DNA of 60,206 nucleotides, from positions 1-60,206 of the forward strand of contig QFQI01000014.1 of the NCBI GenBank assembly GCA_003243195.1. The letters are read 5' to 3'. Positions 27,735-37,351 of this stretch are shown piece by piece (position 1 is the first letter of the stretch; each line of letters begins with the position of its first letter). Under the pieces are notes generated by a model. It was not told the DNA's origin and did no database searches. It worked only from the letters and a program-made list of their open reading frames with translations. The position numbers and the translations under genes were made by a program. Source of the DNA: Sphingomonas taxi (GTDB lineage: Bacteria > Pseudomonadota > Alphaproteobacteria > Sphingomonadales > Sphingomonadaceae).

Positions 27735-29021
27735 TCAGTCCGCCGTCCCCTGCGGCACCGCAGTCCCGCATTCCGGAATCGGGCGCAGGGCGATCCCGCG
27801 ACCGGCGAACCAGTGTGCGAGGCGCGCGGCGCGCTCCGCCGCGTCCGGCGTCGTCGCGACCATCGGATGGGCAAGTTGCTGCATCATCAGCAACTGCAAT
27901 GATGGCAGGAGCGCTGCCGCGTCGTCCGCGAAGACCGGCAGGCGCGCCAACTCCGCCACGCTCGCCGGGCCGGCGGCAAGCCGTTCGAGCAGCGGCGTGA
28001 AGATCGCTTCCGGCCCGGTGATCGGGCCGATGGGGGTGCGGAACGTGACCGGCCCGGTCGGCGGGGCGCCCGGCAAGGCGCGAAAGACGGTCGCCCCGAT
28101 CGCGGACGGCGGACGCGGGCCTGCATCCTTCCCGAACAGATCCATCCGCTGGTGAGCGTTGCGGGCCACGTCCTTCAACGTCTCGGCCAGCGCGGGCACG
28201 GCGGTGCGGCGGATCAACGGCTGTAACCGGCCGGGGATCGAGAGCGACACGTCCAGATTGTTGAAGACGTCGGCGCTGCCGAGGTACCGCAGCCCGGACC
28301 GGCCGACCTGCTGGTGCAGGTCGGCGGAATGCTGCGGCTGCCAGTGGTCGGTCAGGAACTCGTGCGCGAGGTCGGCCGGATCGCGCCGCGCCATGTTCGC
28401 CAGGTGCCTGCGCATCGCCGGTTGGTCCGCGAGTGCCCCGGCCTCGATCATCTGCGCGAGCAGCTTCATGCCCGTTTGCGCCTGCCGGGTCGACGGGCCG
28501 GGCATGTGATGCGCGCACAGATGGAGGATGTGCTGCAACGGCGTCATGTCGGTCGAGCCGGGGTGACACATATAGTGCAGGTACAGCAGACCACCCGCCG
28601 ACAGGCCGCGCGCGGCGGTCTCCAGAATGAGCGCCCGATCCTCGGGCGCGACCCACGACCAGACGCCGTGGCAGGTGACCAGATCGAAGCAACGCTCGTT
28701 GCGCGTCGCGAAGGATGCGAAATCGCCCTGCACGAACTCGACATTGTCGATGCCGCTCGCCGCGGCGGCTTCACGCGCCTCGTGCAGGTCCGCGGCGTTG
28801 ACGTCCACGCCGACGAAGCGCGCCCCGGGGTGGCACGCCGCCGCCACCAGCAGGTTGACGCCTGCGCCACACCCCAGTTCGCATAGGGAGAAGGCGCCGG
28901 ACACATCCGGCGCCGCAAAGCCCAGAAAGCCGGCGACCGTCGTCAGCCAGAGCGGCTGCATCTCCTTGTAGAAGAAGGCGGGGTAGCGAACGTCGGAGAC
29001 ATAGCCGCCCGTCCGGCTCAT
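27735..29021 (-). CDS. SAM-dependent methyltransferase with regulatory domain (428 aa)
   Basis: Class I methyltransferase. The ATG at 29021 overlaps the stop of the upstream LysR gene as ATGA; longer starts lie inside that gene. The SAM-binding fold starts at about residue 47 with LCELGCGAGVNLLVAA, then FVGVDVNAADLHEAREAA and the post-motif VTCHGVWSW. After about residue 200 comes the predicted methyltransferase regulatory domain (ADLAHEFLTDHWQPQHSADL, SADVFNNLDVSLSI) and a C-terminal winged-helix-like tail. Substrate unknown; related proteins often occur beside TonB or secretion genes. Convergent with the binding-protein gene. Confidence 0.87.
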   Translation of the reverse strand: MSRTGGYVSDVRYPAFFYKEMQPLWLTTVAGFLGFAAPDVSGAFSLCELGCGAGVNLLVAAACHPGARFVGVDVNAADLHEAREAAAASGIDNVEFVQGDFASFATRNERCFDLVTCHGVWSWVAPEDRALILETAARGLSAGGLLYLHYMCHPGSTDMTPLQHILHLCAHHMPGPSTRQAQTGMKLLAQMIEAGALADQPAMRRHLANMARRDPADLAHEFLTDHWQPQHSADLHQQVGRSGLRYLGSADVFNNLDVSLSIPGRLQPLIRRTAVPALAETLKDVARNAHQRMDLFGKDAGPRPPSAIGATVFRALPGAPPTGPVTFRTPIGPITGPEAIFTPLLERLAAGPASVAELARLPVFADDAAALLPSLQLLMMQQLAHPMVATTPDAAERAARLAHWFAGRGIALRPIPECGTAVPQGTAD

Positions 29022-29968
29022 CGGGCCGGCTCCACAGGCGATCCCTCCAGCCGGACCTCGCGCGCGTCCACCAGCCTGTCCGGCACCGCGCCGTCCCCGG
29101 ACGGTGCCGACGACAACATGTCGATCAGCCACTGCGTCGCCGGATCGCGAACGCTCCGCTCATGCATCAGCGCCCAATAGTCGAAGCCGCTGATCTGCCC
29201 GGGTGCAGGCAGGCAGGACAGCCCGTGCAGCCGCGCAAAGTGCGCGGCGGCGCGGGTCGGCATGGTCAGGATCGCATCGCTGGTGCCGATCAGGTCGGGC
29301 GCGGCGTAGAAATACGGCACGCGCACGAGGACCTGCCGCTCCACGTTCAGTTCGGCCAGGCAGAAGGCCACGTGATCATAGCCCTCGGTCCCGACGCTGA
29401 CCGCGATATGCGGCCAGGCCAGATATTGGTCGAGCGGCACGGATCCGCTCCCGACCGAAACCAGCGGATGACCGTGCCGCAGGATGACGGAATGGGTTTC
29501 GGCGAACAGCCGGCGCGCATAGCCCACCGACAGGTCCGGTTCGAAGCCGGTGATGATGACGTCGATCTCTCCCGACGCGAGCTTCTGGAACATGTCCTCG
29601 CTATATGCCGACACCTCGATCCGGCAGTCGGGTGCCTCGTCGCGGATGGCGGGCAGCAACGGGTGAATGACCGAGAGCACCCCATAGTCACTCGACGCGA
29701 TGACGAAGCGACGGTCGAGCGCCGCCGGCGCGAAGGCGGTTGGCTGGAGAAGCGTCGAGGTCGTCGCCATCCACGATTCGAGCGGCCGGGCGAGTTCCAC
29801 CGCGCGTTGCGTCAACGTCATCTTGCCACCCGAGCGGACCAGCAGCGGATCAGCGAGGGTCTGACGAAGCTGGCCGAGCGCACGGCTGACGGTCGGCTGG
29901 CTCATGCCCAGACGTTTGGCCGCGCGGGTGATGCTTCGGGTTTGCAGCAGGACGGCCAGGATCATCAA
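29018..29968 (-). CDS. LysR-family regulator coupled to the methyltransferase (about 316 aa)
   Basis: LysR regulator with a helix-turn-helix (ITRAAKRLGMSQPTVSRALGQLRQTLAD) and a full substrate-binding domain from about residue 85. The start is uncertain: TTG at 29968 and ATG at 29965 both begin inside the expected first helix. The in-frame sequence above them (PVDANL-LMILAVLLQTRS) still matches the LysR N-terminus, yet has no standard start codon before a stop. Either the N-terminus is slightly short or a rare start is used. Its stop overlaps the methyltransferase ATG, so the two are one operon; unlike most LysR genes it is co-directional with its likely target. Confidence 0.88.
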   Translation of the reverse strand: MMILAVLLQTRSITRAAKRLGMSQPTVSRALGQLRQTLADPLLVRSGGKMTLTQRAVELARPLESWMATTSTLLQPTAFAPAALDRRFVIASSDYGVLSVIHPLLPAIRDEAPDCRIEVSAYSEDMFQKLASGEIDVIITGFEPDLSVGYARRLFAETHSVILRHGHPLVSVGSGSVPLDQYLAWPHIAVSVGTEGYDHVAFCLAELNVERQVLVRVPYFYAAPDLIGTSDAILTMPTRAAAHFARLHGLSCLPAPGQISGFDYWALMHERSVRDPATQWLIDMLSSAPSGDGAVPDRLVDAREVRLEGSPVEPAR

Positions 29969-30200
29969 CAGGTTGGCGTCGACAGGTCTGATCTCAACTC
30001 TCCGCCTTGCGAGTAATCCGCATTAGCCCGACGGCGCGTGGGGAGACAAGGCTGGAGCGTGACAGCCACAAGTTGATACGCAATGGCAACGCGGCGTTCC
30101 TGCCCGCGGCGCGTTCGCACGTCGGCGAACACAATGCCTCCTGCGACCATGCGGCGTTGGCAGAGAGGTGCAGCCGCGAATACGCAAGCCAACCTTGCAA

Positions 30201-30238
30201 TCCAATCACCATACATCCATGTATGTATGGTGATTGGA
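30201..30238. promoter_or_regulatory. 38-bp perfect palindrome, AcrR/TtgR-like operator
   Basis: TCCAATCACCATACAT (30201-30216) and ATGTATGGTGATTGGA (30223-30238) are exact reverse complements with a 6-bp centre. The CATACAT/ATGTATG core matches the operator style of AcrR and TtgR, the TetR-family repressors of efflux operons. A TTGCAA (30195-30200) at the left edge could be the -35 element. It is directly upstream of the TetR gene, so autorepression of the TetR/SDR/NADH-dehydrogenase unit is likely. Confidence 0.75.
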
Positions 30239-30257
30239 CATTGACGACGAGGAATGT

Positions 30258-30935
30258 GTGGGCGGCACCAGGATCGCAGCCAAACGGACCCGCGAGGCCA
30301 TTCTCGACGCGGCGGCGTCGTTCTTCCTGCAAGAGGGCGTGTCGCGCGCGACGCTGGCGCAGATCGCGGCACAAGCGGGGGTAACGCGCGGCGCGGTCTA
30401 CTGGCATTTCAAGGACAAGGACGCCCTGCTGCGCGCGCTGATCGAGGATGCGCGCCTGCCGCACGAGGATCTCATCGAGCCGGCGTTCACGCCCGAAGGC
30501 GTCGACGACCCGCTCTTGCTGATCGAGGAAGCGTGCCGGATGGTGCTGGAGGCGCTGTCGCGCGACGAGCGGCAGCAGCGGATCCACGCCATCCTGTCGC
30601 TGCGCTACGAGGCGACCGGCGAGCATCCCGACGTGACCGCGCGGCTGACGGCGGCGATGGCGGACGCGCAGGCGCGGCTGCTGCAGATGGTCCGATCCGC
30701 GCGCGACAAGGGGCAGCTTTCGCCGCAATGGAGCGCGGAGACGGCGGCCTGGTCGATCCACTGCACGATCACCGGCCTGTTCCACGAATGGCTGCGCAAC
30801 GACCGCGTCTTTTCGCTGACCGAGGTCGGCACGGCGGCGATCGGCGGCCTGATGTCGACGATGCGCATCGGCGACGCCCCGCACGTGCCGTCGCTCCGAT
30901 CGCACACCCCTTCCCCGACAGGAGACAAGACATGA
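30258..30935 (+). CDS. TetR/AcrR-family repressor (225 aa from GTG)
   Basis: Repressor with an N-terminal helix-turn-helix (RTREAILDAAASFFLQEG, LAQIAAQAGVTRGAVYWHFKDK) and a C-terminal ligand domain of the AcrR C-terminal type (ALRYEATGEHPDVTA-like region, ITGLFHEWL near residue 175). Two starts fit: TTG at 30234, which lies inside the operator palindrome, or GTG at 30258 with GAGGAA just upstream. I prefer GTG. The stop overlaps the SDR start as ATGA. The large operator upstream suggests it controls its own operon. Ligand unknown, probably a hydrophobic compound given the AcrR/TtgR likeness. Confidence 0.9.
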   Translation: MGGTRIAAKRTREAILDAAASFFLQEGVSRATLAQIAAQAGVTRGAVYWHFKDKDALLRALIEDARLPHEDLIEPAFTPEGVDDPLLLIEEACRMVLEALSRDERQQRIHAILSLRYEATGEHPDVTARLTAAMADAQARLLQMVRSARDKGQLSPQWSAETAAWSIHCTITGLFHEWLRNDRVFSLTEVGTAAIGGLMSTMRIGDAPHVPSLRSHTPSPTGDKT

Positions 30936-31720
30936 CCGTGACATTCGATTTCGGCGGCAAGACCGCTTTGGTGACGGGCGGCGGCTCGGGCATCGGCCTG
31001 GCGACGGCGCGAGCCTTCGCCGCCGCCGGCGCCAACGTGGCGGTCGCCGACATCTCGGAAGAGAACGGCACCGCCGCCGTGCGCGCCATCGAGGAGGCGG
31101 GCGGCACCGCCGCCTTCTTCAAGGTCGACGTCGGTGACGAGGACAACGTGCGGGCAATGGTGGCGGCGGTGGTGGCGCGGTTCGGCGGGCTCGATATCGC
31201 GCACAACAATGCCGGGATCGAAGGCAAGACGGTGCCGCTCTGCGAGCTTCCGTCGGACAATTGGCGGCGCGTGATCGACGTCGATCTGTCGTCGGTCTTC
31301 TACTGCCTGAAGGCGGAAATTCCCGAACTGCTCAAGCGCGGCGGTGGCGCGATCGTCAACACCGCCTCAGCCTCCGGGCTGATCGGCGGCTACAACCTGT
31401 CGGTCTACACCGCGGCCAAGCACGGTGTCGTCGGGCTGACGAAGGCCGCCGCGATGGATTACGGCCAGCAGGGCGTCCGGGTGAACGCGCTCTGCCCCGG
31501 GCCGATCGACACGCCCTTCATCGCGGAATTGCCGCCGTCGTCCCGCGAGCGGCTGGTGTTCGCGACGCCCGCCGGGCGGCTGGGCACGGCGGAGGAGATG
31601 GCGCAGTCCGTGCTCTGGCTGTGTTCGGACGCGTCCGCCTATGTCACCGGGCACAGCCTGGCGGTGGATGGCGGCGTCGTGCTGGGCGGCGCGGGCACGC
31701 GGTTCGAAGAGGCCGCCTGA
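30932..31720 (+). CDS. Short-chain dehydrogenase/reductase (262 aa)
   Basis: Classical SDR. The ATG at 30932 is preceded by AGGAGA and overlaps the TetR stop (ATGA), indicating translational coupling. Motifs: TGGGSGIG for cofactor binding, VADISEEN at the end of the second strand (Asp favours NAD), HNNAGIEG, catalytic Ser in NTASASGLIGG, YTAAKHG, and CPGPIDTPF. Ends with the family's LAVDGGVVLGG. Part of the TetR-controlled unit with the downstream NADH dehydrogenase, which could re-oxidise its NADH. Confidence 0.94.
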   Translation: MTVTFDFGGKTALVTGGGSGIGLATARAFAAAGANVAVADISEENGTAAVRAIEEAGGTAAFFKVDVGDEDNVRAMVAAVVARFGGLDIAHNNAGIEGKTVPLCELPSDNWRRVIDVDLSSVFYCLKAEIPELLKRGGGAIVNTASASGLIGGYNLSVYTAAKHGVVGLTKAAAMDYGQQGVRVNALCPGPIDTPFIAELPPSSRERLVFATPAGRLGTAEEMAQSVLWLCSDASAYVTGHSLAVDGGVVLGGAGTRFEEAA

Positions 31721-31809
31721 CCAGGCATGAAGCGCGCCCGCATCGCGGGCGTCACCGACGGGGCACGGGCGCCGGCCTGCGCCCCGTTGACCGGCAGGAA
31801 AGGTGCCCC

Positions 31810-33114
31810 ATGAAACATCAGGATCGACAACAGATCGTCATCGTCGGCGGTGGCGTCGCGGGACTGGAGATCGCCACGGCGCTGGGTCGGCGCGAGCGGC
31901 GTCGGAACGACGGGTTCGCGATCACGCTGGTGGACGGCGAACCCGCGCATGTGTGGAAACCGATGCTGCACACCATCGCGGCCGGGACGCGTGACCTGTC
32001 GCAGCAGCAGACCAGCTATGTCGCGCAGGCGCACGACGCCGGCTTCTCCTATCAGCCCGGACGGTTGCAGGGGCTCGACCGCGACGCGCGCGAGATCGAG
32101 ATCGCACCGCTGCTCGCGCCGGACGGGCGGCTGGTGGTGCCCGGACGGCGCCTACGCTACGACGCGCTGGTGCTCGCGGTGGGCAGCCAGGCCAATGATT
32201 TCGGCACGCCGGGCGTCGCCGATCATTGCTTCATGATCGATTCCCGTGCGCAGGCCGATGTCTTCAATCAGGAACTGCGCCTGCGCGTGCTCCAGTGCGT
32301 CGCGCAGGAAGGCGAATTGTCGATCGCCGTCGTCGGCGGCGGGGCGACCGGGGTCGAGCTGGCGGCCGAGCTGGTCCAGCTTGTCGAGCTTTCGGTCGGC
32401 TATGGGGCGCACGGCCTCGCCTCGCGCATCAGGGTCACGCTGATCGAGGCCGGCCCGCGGCTGCTGCCGGCCTTTCCCGAAGATATTTCGGCGGCAACGC
32501 GGTCACGGCTGGAGGCGATCGGCGTCACCGTCATGACCGCCACCCAGGTCAACGCGGCCACTCCCGAGGGATATGTGCTGAAGGACGGCAGCATCGTGCC
32601 GGCTGCGCTCAAGGTATGGGCCGCAGGCGTGAAGGGGGCGGACTTCCTTGCCGGCCTCGGTGGTCTGGAAGCCGGTCGCAATCACCAGTTAGTGGTCGAG
32701 CCGTCGCTCAGGACCACGCGTGATCCGGCCATCTACGCGGTGGGCGACTGCGCGAGCCTGACGCCCCCTGATGCGGAGCGACCGTTGCCGCCCACCGCGC
32801 AGCTCGCCCATCAGCAGGCCCGGCACCTGATCCGCCACCTGCCCAGCGCGCTTCTGCGCGACAGGCCGATCCCGGACTTCGTGTATCGCGACATGGGGTC
32901 GCTGGTGTCGCTCGGGGACTATGACGCCTTCGGGTCGCTCGGCAAGTTCGGCCTGTTCGACCATGTCACCTTCCGCGGGCGGCTGGCGCAGCTTAGCCAT
33001 GTCCTGTTGTATCGCAGCCACCAGGCACGGCTGCACGGTTTCTGGCGCGGGGGGCTGTTATGGCTGGTCGACCTGCTCAACACCCGCCTGCGCGCCTCGA
33101 TCCGGCTGGACTGA
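31810..33114 (+). CDS. Type II NADH:quinone oxidoreductase-like FAD protein (434 aa)
   Basis: Single-subunit flavoprotein that passes electrons from NADH to membrane quinone without pumping protons. The ATG at 31810 begins MKHQDRQQ, followed by the FAD motif IVIVGGGVAGLEIATALG. The NAD motif is IAVVGGGATGVELAAEL (near residue 173), and the second FAD contact is IYAVGDCASL (near 311). The C-terminal amphipathic region (GGLLWLVDLLNTRLRASIRL) fits membrane docking. Lies 89 bp after the SDR, likely same transcript. Length is normal for NDH-2. Confidence 0.92.
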   Translation: MKHQDRQQIVIVGGGVAGLEIATALGRRERRRNDGFAITLVDGEPAHVWKPMLHTIAAGTRDLSQQQTSYVAQAHDAGFSYQPGRLQGLDRDAREIEIAPLLAPDGRLVVPGRRLRYDALVLAVGSQANDFGTPGVADHCFMIDSRAQADVFNQELRLRVLQCVAQEGELSIAVVGGGATGVELAAELVQLVELSVGYGAHGLASRIRVTLIEAGPRLLPAFPEDISAATRSRLEAIGVTVMTATQVNAATPEGYVLKDGSIVPAALKVWAAGVKGADFLAGLGGLEAGRNHQLVVEPSLRTTRDPAIYAVGDCASLTPPDAERPLPPTAQLAHQQARHLIRHLPSALLRDRPIPDFVYRDMGSLVSLGDYDAFGSLGKFGLFDHVTFRGRLAQLSHVLLYRSHQARLHGFWRGGLLWLVDLLNTRLRASIRLD

Positions 33115-33193
33115 GCGGCGGATATCGCGCGCGTGACCGTCGTCTGTTGACTTCGCCGGCCGCGCGGGACAGCAAGGGTCAGGGCAGGTCCGC

Positions 33194-34141
33194 ATGAACG
33201 ATCTATCGCATGCCGAAGCGGTGCTGGAAGCGGTGAGCTCGCCGAGCGGCGCGGCGACGTCGCCACTTGCGGCATCGTGGTGCCGCTCCGCGCTGCATCA
33301 CAACCTCGATCCCGAGGCGCGCGGCCATCGTGAACCGCTCGACGCGGGACAGCTCTCCCGTTTGCGGGAGGAACATGGACGGTTGCTGACCGTCGCCAAT
33401 CCCGTGCTCGACATGATGTACCGCTCGGTTGGGCAGACCGGGTGCGGCGTCATCCTCAGCGATCGCAGCGGCGTCATCCTCGAACGCCGCGTGCCGCTCG
33501 GCGATGCCGACCATTTCGGCGATGCCGGCCTCGTCAATGGCGTAAGCTGGAGCGAGGATCACGAAGGCACCAACGGCATCGGCACCTGTCTGGTGGAGGA
33601 TCGCCCGATCGTCATCCACCGCGACCAGCATTTCGCCAGCCGCAACATCGCCATCAGCTGCATGGACGCGCCGGTCCATGACCCGTTCGGGCAGTTGATC
33701 GCCGCACTCGACGTGTCGAGCTGCCGCGACGATCACGGTCCCGCGATGGCGGAGATGATCGTCGTGCTGGTGCGCGAGGCGGCGCGGCGTATCGAACGCG
33801 ACCTGTTCTGCGACCACTTCGGTGAACGTCGCATCATCTTCCTGTCCGACGACAACAGCGGCACCGCGCTGCTGGCTGTCGACCGCGACGATCTGGTGGT
33901 CGGCGCCAGCCATGCGGCACGCGCGCTCCTGTCGATCGACGATGCGGCGTTGTCGATGCCGCAGCCGGTCGACCGCCTGCTCGGCACCGCTCGCCCCGCG
34001 TCGTTCGGGGATGGTGACCGCACGGTGTTGCGACAGGCGCTGGCGCGGGCCGGCGGCAACGCCAGCGAGGCCGCCCGCTCGCTCGGCATCGGGCGGGCGA
34101 CGCTGTACCGGCGCATGGCGCGCGCCGGGATCAGGCGCTGA
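33194..34141 (+). CDS. Short AcoR-like GAF/HTH regulator lacking the AAA+ domain (315 aa)
   Basis: Transcription regulator. The GAF domain (about residues 60-200) has the AcoR signature EGTNGIGTCLVEDRPIVIHRDQHF (residue ~125), followed by a weak PAS-like stretch and a C-terminal Fis-type helix-turn-helix (GGNASEAARSLGIGRATLYRRM). The sigma-54 activator core (Walker A and GAFTGA motifs) is absent: the protein is about half the size of AcoR. It therefore probably works with the ordinary sigma factor or as a repressor. It directly precedes the aldehyde/alcohol dehydrogenase genes that AcoR-type proteins usually control. Confidence 0.9.
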   Translation: MNDLSHAEAVLEAVSSPSGAATSPLAASWCRSALHHNLDPEARGHREPLDAGQLSRLREEHGRLLTVANPVLDMMYRSVGQTGCGVILSDRSGVILERRVPLGDADHFGDAGLVNGVSWSEDHEGTNGIGTCLVEDRPIVIHRDQHFASRNIAISCMDAPVHDPFGQLIAALDVSSCRDDHGPAMAEMIVVLVREAARRIERDLFCDHFGERRIIFLSDDNSGTALLAVDRDDLVVGASHAARALLSIDDAALSMPQPVDRLLGTARPASFGDGDRTVLRQALARAGGNASEAARSLGIGRATLYRRMARAGIRR

Positions 34142-34155
34142 ACCACCTGTCCGAT

Positions 34156-34173
34156 TGTCTCACGAGCGAGACA
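34156..34173. promoter_or_regulatory. Dyad TGTCTC-N6-GAGACA upstream of aldehyde dehydrogenase
   Basis: TGTCTC (34156-34161) and GAGACA (34168-34173) form a perfect 6+6 inverted repeat with spacer ACGAGC. It lies 115 bp before the aldehyde dehydrogenase start, right after the regulator gene. Good candidate activator site for the AcoR-like protein. I found no convincing -24/-12 sigma-54 promoter. Confidence 0.5.
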
Positions 34174-34288
34174 GGCGCAGCCGGTCACGTCGGCCGCGAC
34201 CTTTCCTTCCGGACGCCGATATGGTCCCTTCGTCCCCGGTGAAGCCGACGGCATGAGACCGTTCCGGCATGGCAGAGGATCAGAACAG

Positions 34289-35827
<1,539 letters not shown>

Positions 35828-35839
35828 TCCTGCTTCCCG

Positions 35840-35867
35840 GGGGCGCCGGCACGTCCGCCGGCGCCCC
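35840..35867 (+). terminator. Perfect 11-bp hairpin between aldehyde and alcohol dehydrogenase genes
   Basis: GGGGCGCCGGC (35840-35850) and GCCGGCGCCCC (35857-35867) with loop ACGTCC. No T-run. It may partly terminate or protect the aldehyde dehydrogenase message, so the downstream adhP could be expressed at a different level. Confidence 0.6.
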
Positions 35868-35894
35868 ACCCCATCACTTGCAAGGAGAAACTTT

Positions 35895-36926
35895 GTGGCC
35901 AAGACCATGAAGGCTGCCGTCGTGCGCGAATTCGGCAAGCCGCTCACCATCGACGAGGTTCCGGTGCCGGAGGCCGGACCCGGCCAGATCCAGGTCCGCG
36001 TCCAGGCATCGGGCGTCTGCCATACCGATCTGCACGCCGCGGAAGGGGACTGGCCGGTCAAGCCCAACCCGCCCTTCATTCCGGGGCATGAAGGCGTCGG
36101 CTTCGTCAGCCAGGTCGGCGCGGGCGTCACCCATGTGAAGGAAGGCGACCGGGTCGGCGTGCCGTGGCTCTATTCGGCCTGCGGCTATTGCACCCACTGT
36201 CTGGGGGGCTGGGAAACGCTGTGCGAATCGCAGCAGAACACCGGCTATTCGGTGAACGGCGGGTTCGCCGATTATGTGATCGCGGATCCCAATTATGTCG
36301 GCCACCTGCCCGACAATATTCCCTTCGACGAAATCGCGCCGATCCTGTGCGCCGGCGTCACGGTGTACAAGGGTCTGAAGATGACCGACACGAAGCCGGG
36401 CGATTTCGTCGCCATCAGCGGCATCGGCGGGCTGGGCCACATGGCGGTGCAATATGCCCGGGCGATGGGCCTGAACGTCGCAGCCATTGATGTCGACGAT
36501 GCCAAGCTGGACCTCGCCCGCCGGCTGGGCGCCACGGTGACGGTCAACGCCCGCAACGAGGATCCGGCGGAGGTCATCAAGCGCGAGACCGGCGGCGGCG
36601 TCAACGGCGTGCTGGTGACGGCGGTGAGCGAGAAGGCGTTCGAACAGGCGATCGGCGTCACCGCTCGCGGCGGCACCGTGGCGCTCAACGGCCTTCCGCC
36701 CGGCGATTTCCCGCTCAACATCTTCGGCCTGGTACTGAACGGCATCACGGTGCGCGGCTCGATCGTCGGAACCCGGCTCGACCTTCAGGAGTCGATCGAC
36801 TTCGCGGCGCAGGGCAAGGTGAAGGCGACGATCGAAACCGCCCGGCTGGAAGACATCAACACCGTCTTCGACCGCATGCACAAGGGCAAGATCGAGGGCC
36901 GGATCGTCCTCGACCTCGCGAACTGA
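35895..36926 (+). CDS. adhP: Zinc-dependent alcohol dehydrogenase AdhP (343 aa)
   Basis: Medium-chain, zinc-dependent alcohol dehydrogenase acting on ethanol and similar alcohols with NAD. It starts with GTG at 35895 behind a strong AAGGAGA. Catalytic zinc ligands: Cys in SGVCHTDLH and His-Glu in PGHEGVG; the structural-zinc loop carries four Cys (CGYCTHCLGGWETLC). The NAD fold shows SGIGGLGHMAVQYA and the acidic strand end AAIDVDD. Length and sequence closely fit AdhP. Operon with the aldehyde dehydrogenase and DUF779 gene makes an alcohol-to-acid pathway. Confidence 0.95.
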   Translation: MAKTMKAAVVREFGKPLTIDEVPVPEAGPGQIQVRVQASGVCHTDLHAAEGDWPVKPNPPFIPGHEGVGFVSQVGAGVTHVKEGDRVGVPWLYSACGYCTHCLGGWETLCESQQNTGYSVNGGFADYVIADPNYVGHLPDNIPFDEIAPILCAGVTVYKGLKMTDTKPGDFVAISGIGGLGHMAVQYARAMGLNVAAIDVDDAKLDLARRLGATVTVNARNEDPAEVIKRETGGGVNGVLVTAVSEKAFEQAIGVTARGGTVALNGLPPGDFPLNIFGLVLNGITVRGSIVGTRLDLQESIDFAAQGKVKATIETARLEDINTVFDRMHKGKIEGRIVLDLAN

Positions 36927-36937
36927 GGAAGGAAGGC

Positions 36938-37324
36938 ATGGCCGACGGGGTGGACAGCGTGAAGCGTGTCGTTGCCACCCCGGCGGCGCTGGAGCTGATC
37001 GCGGAAATCCAGGCGGAGCATGGCGACATCCTGTTCCACCAGTCGGGCGGCTGCTGCGACGGATCGTCGCCGATGTGCTATCCGGCGGCGGAGTTCCGCA
37101 TCGGTGCCGGCGACATCCTGCTGGGCGAGGTCGGCGGCGTGCCCGTCTATATCGGTCGCGCGCAGGGTGCCGCGTGGGCGCACACGCAGTTGATCCTCGA
37201 CGTCGTGCCGGGCCGCGGCGGCATGTTCAGCCTCGACAATGGGCGCGAGCGTCGCTTCCTGACGCGCGGGCGCGTGTTCGAGGACGCCGAAAACGCGGCC
37301 CTGCAAAGCGAGCGGCATCGTTGA
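36938..37324 (+). CDS. DUF779 family protein (128 aa)
   Basis: Small cytoplasmic protein of unknown function. It starts at ATG 36938, eleven bases after adhP, behind GAGGAAGGAA. The DUF779 signature HQSGGCCDGSSPMCYP (near residue 34) holds three cysteines that could bind metal. Members are regularly found beside acetaldehyde dehydrogenase and AcoR-like regulators, as here, suggesting an accessory role such as cofactor or metal handling. Followed by a strong terminator-like hairpin. Confidence 0.92.
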   Translation: MADGVDSVKRVVATPAALELIAEIQAEHGDILFHQSGGCCDGSSPMCYPAAEFRIGAGDILLGEVGGVPVYIGRAQGAAWAHTQLILDVVPGRGGMFSLDNGRERRFLTRGRVFEDAENAALQSERHR

Positions 37325-37351
37325 ACCGGGCCGGGCGCGTGCCCGGCCGGT
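37325..37351 (+). terminator. GC-rich hairpin ending the alcohol oxidation operon
   Basis: ACCGGGCCGGGC (37325-37336) pairs with GCCCGGCCGGT (37341-37351) across loop GCGT with one bulged G. It starts immediately after the DUF779 stop codon. No T-run. Confidence 0.65.

Noticed and set aside
34174..34288. Sigma-54 promoter before the aldehyde dehydrogenase
   Set aside because: No GG-N10-GC element of acceptable quality, and the neighbouring regulator lacks the AAA+ domain required for sigma-54 activation.
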